DNA of 23,594 bases. Origin: JBDTRY01 sp039931435 (GTDB lineage: Bacteria > Acidobacteriota > Thermoanaerobaculia > Gp7-AA8). The position numbers were made by a program, and so were the translations under genes. The notes under the pieces were generated by a model. That model ran no database searches, was not told the DNA's origin, and was given only the letters and a program-made list of their open reading frames with translations. The stretch covers positions 1 through 23,594 of the forward strand of contig JBDTRY010000037.1 in the NCBI GenBank assembly GCA_039931435.1, read 5' to 3'. Below, in pieces: positions 22,371 through 23,594 of this stretch; the stretch's first letter is position 1, and each line of letters starts with the position of its first letter.

Positions 22371-22999
22371 GACTGAAGCGCGCCGATCTCCCGCCGGTTT
22401 ACGCGATCACGGACATCCCCGGAGATGGAGACTACGCCGCGCTGGCCGCGTCACTGGCCGCCGCCGGGCTTCGCTGGATCCAGATCCGCATCAAGTCCCT
22501 CAGCGACACCGATACTTTCCGGCAGGTGAACCAGGCCGTCCTCTCTGCACCCGGGGCCACGATCATCATCAACGACAGGACTGATTTTGCAGTGGCTGCG
22601 CATGCCTCAGGAGTTCATCTCGGAGAATCCGATCTGCCGCCCCATGCGGCACGCCGTGTTCCGGGATCGGCGGAAATCATTTTGGGATTCTCGACCCACG
22701 ATGCGCAGGCAGCGCTTCGTGCAGCGGGAAACGAGTCGGTTGATTACGTGGCCATCGGGCCGATTTTTCGGTCGCCTACGAAGAACGTCCGGGAGCCATT
22801 GGGACTGGAGATTCTCAGAAAAATTCGCCCCAGCATCGAAAAGCCCATCGTGGCCATCGGGGGAATCGACGCCTCGAACATCGCCTCGGTGCTCCGCGCC
22901 GGCGCCGACAGCGCTGCAGTGATTTCCGCTCTCGACCAGAACGGAGACTTGTGTGCCGCTGCGGACCGGCTGATGAAGGCAATCGAGGAGGGACGGTGA
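22367..22999 (+). CDS. thiE: Thiamine-phosphate synthase (ThiE/TenI family)
   Basis: ThiE joins the pyrimidine and thiazole phosphates to make thiamine monophosphate. The 210-residue TIM-barrel starts at GTG 22367, overlapping the accC stop. Motifs in order: WIQIRIKSLSD (38-48) with the conserved Arg and Lys, IIINDRTDFA (67-76), GVHLGESDLP (82-91), ILGFSTHDAQAA, DYVAIGPIFRSPTK (126-139), PIVAIGGI (160-167) and AAVISAL (183-189). All phosphate- and substrate-binding elements are present. TenI-type thiazole tautomerase is the main alternative, since no other thiamine genes are nearby. It overlaps aroK by 4 nt, suggesting translational coupling in the acc transcription unit. Confidence 0.85.
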   Translation: MRLKRADLPPVYAITDIPGDGDYAALAASLAAAGLRWIQIRIKSLSDTDTFRQVNQAVLSAPGATIIINDRTDFAVAAHASGVHLGESDLPPHAARRVPGSAEIILGFSTHDAQAALRAAGNESVDYVAIGPIFRSPTKNVREPLGLEILRKIRPSIEKPIVAIGGIDASNIASVLRAGADSAAVISALDQNGDLCAAADRLMKAIEEGR

Positions 23000-23499
23000 A
23001 ACTCTTCCTCGTCGGATTCATGGGCGCGGGTAAGACCACGGTCGGCCGCGTTCTGGCCGATCGGCTCTCGATCCCTTTTTTCGATCTGGATGAACTGATC
23101 GAATCGGCGGAACAGATGTCGATCAAACGGATCTTCGACGAAAAAGGAGAGCCCTACTTCCGCAAGCGCGAACACGACCTGCTTCAGACGACGAGGTTTC
23201 TGGAACGCGGTGTCGTCGCCACCGGCGGCGGGACCTTTGCCTTCGACGAGAACATCCAGCTGATCAGGTCGGTGGGGCTGTCAATCTACCTGGCTGCTCC
23301 TCTGCCTCTGCTGCTCTCGAGGATCAACGACAAGAGAGAGGCTCGTCCGCTGTTCCGGGACGACCTCGCAGCCCGGGATCTCTTTCTGCATCGGCTGAAG
23401 TATTACCGGATGGCCGACATGACTCTGGATCTCAGGGAGAATCAATCCCCCGAAGAGATCGCCGAGAACCTGCTGACGCTCGTTTCCTCGGACCGCTGA
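22996..23499 (+). CDS. aroK: Shikimate kinase
   Basis: Shikimate kinase phosphorylates shikimate in the aromatic amino-acid pathway. GTG 22996 gives 167 residues ((M)KLFLVGFMGAGKTTVGRVLA), overlapping the thiE stop; GGAGGG lies just upstream within thiE. The P-loop is GFMGAGKT. Shikimate-binding features are FFDLDELIE, YFRKREHDLL and ATGGGTF, and the lid carries REARPLFRDD. Length and all motifs fit the family. No other aro gene is adjacent. The gene is followed by an intergenic repeat. Confidence 0.93.
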   Translation: MKLFLVGFMGAGKTTVGRVLADRLSIPFFDLDELIESAEQMSIKRIFDEKGEPYFRKREHDLLQTTRFLERGVVATGGGTFAFDENIQLIRSVGLSIYLAAPLPLLLSRINDKREARPLFRDDLAARDLFLHRLKYYRMADMTLDLRENQSPEEIAENLLTLVSSDR

Positions 23500-23514
23500 A
23501 GGGGTTGCGGCGCT

Positions 23515-23594
23515 TGTCATCCTGGGTGAGCGCAGCGAGCGAAGGATCTCTTCAACGAGGAATTAGCTGGCAACCGGGAAGGTGGAAGAGATCC
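23515..23594. repeat. Intergenic repeat with inverted ends, cut by window edge
   Basis: TGTCATCCTGGGTGAGCGCA begins at 23515 and leads through GCGAGCGAAGGATCTCTTC. GGATCTCTTC (23544-23553) is exactly complementary to GAAGAGATCC (23585-23594), with 31 bp between, and the second arm runs to the window edge. It resembles an intergenic repeat of the TCATCCTGAGCGAAGCGAAGGATCTC kind that I recall from many bacterial genomes. It lies 15 bp beyond the aroK stop. Confidence 0.75.

Overview
The window is a GC-rich, densely packed bacterial chromosome segment with no transposase, integrase, phage, CRISPR, rRNA or tRNA gene that I could recognise. The gene set suggests Acidobacteriota or a close relative, although no taxonomic marker settles this. 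It combines a type IV pilus alignment operon with an outer-membrane secretin (so a Gram-negative envelope), a large eukaryotic-like Ser/Thr kinase, a roadblock/LC7 protein next to acetyl-CoA carboxylase genes, a single bifunctional Rel, and a Rho with an arginine-rich N-terminal extension.

Layout. Bases 1-1064 (minus strand) hold the 5' part of rho, cut by the window edge. A divergent 410-bp spacer follows. Then comes a 934-residue protein (1475-4279) that joins a degenerate receiver domain, a complete Ser/Thr kinase, one membrane segment, a Pro/Ala-rich periplasmic linker and a C-terminal TonB domain. A small coiled-coil protein (4347-4577) and a 167-bp imperfect palindrome (4642-4808) precede a vitamin B12-type ABC importer, btuF-btuC-btuD (4834-7486), whose genes overlap by 4 nt. 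The bifunctional (p)ppGpp enzyme rel (7590-9794) converges on rpmB (minus, 10012-10206).

The type IV pilus operon pilM-N-O-P-Q runs from 10436 to 16048. It starts behind a perfect TTGACA box and continues into two lipoproteins of unknown role (16099-16656 and 16684-18687), the second carrying several Ig-like/IPT folds. A strong hairpin at 18712-18739 closes this block.

The last block is a tight gene series: a TPR protein, a roadblock/LC7 protein, accB, accC, thiE and aroK (18815-23499). Most neighbours overlap or are separated by a few bases. The window ends inside an intergenic repeat whose visible arm (23515-23553) begins to be mirrored at the window edge.

How the genes fit together. The pil genes encode the inner-membrane platform (PilM/N/O), the periplasmic link (PilP) and the outer-membrane pore (PilQ); the two lipoproteins may be envelope accessories. 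BtuFCD moves cobalamin across the inner membrane, a step that normally needs TonB-driven outer-membrane uptake, so an unusual TonB-kinase fusion just upstream is suggestive. AccB and AccC start fatty-acid synthesis. The most novel-looking item is the pseudoreceiver-kinase-TonB fusion; next are the palindrome at the btuF start, a possible rho leader peptide, and the TPR/roadblock pair.
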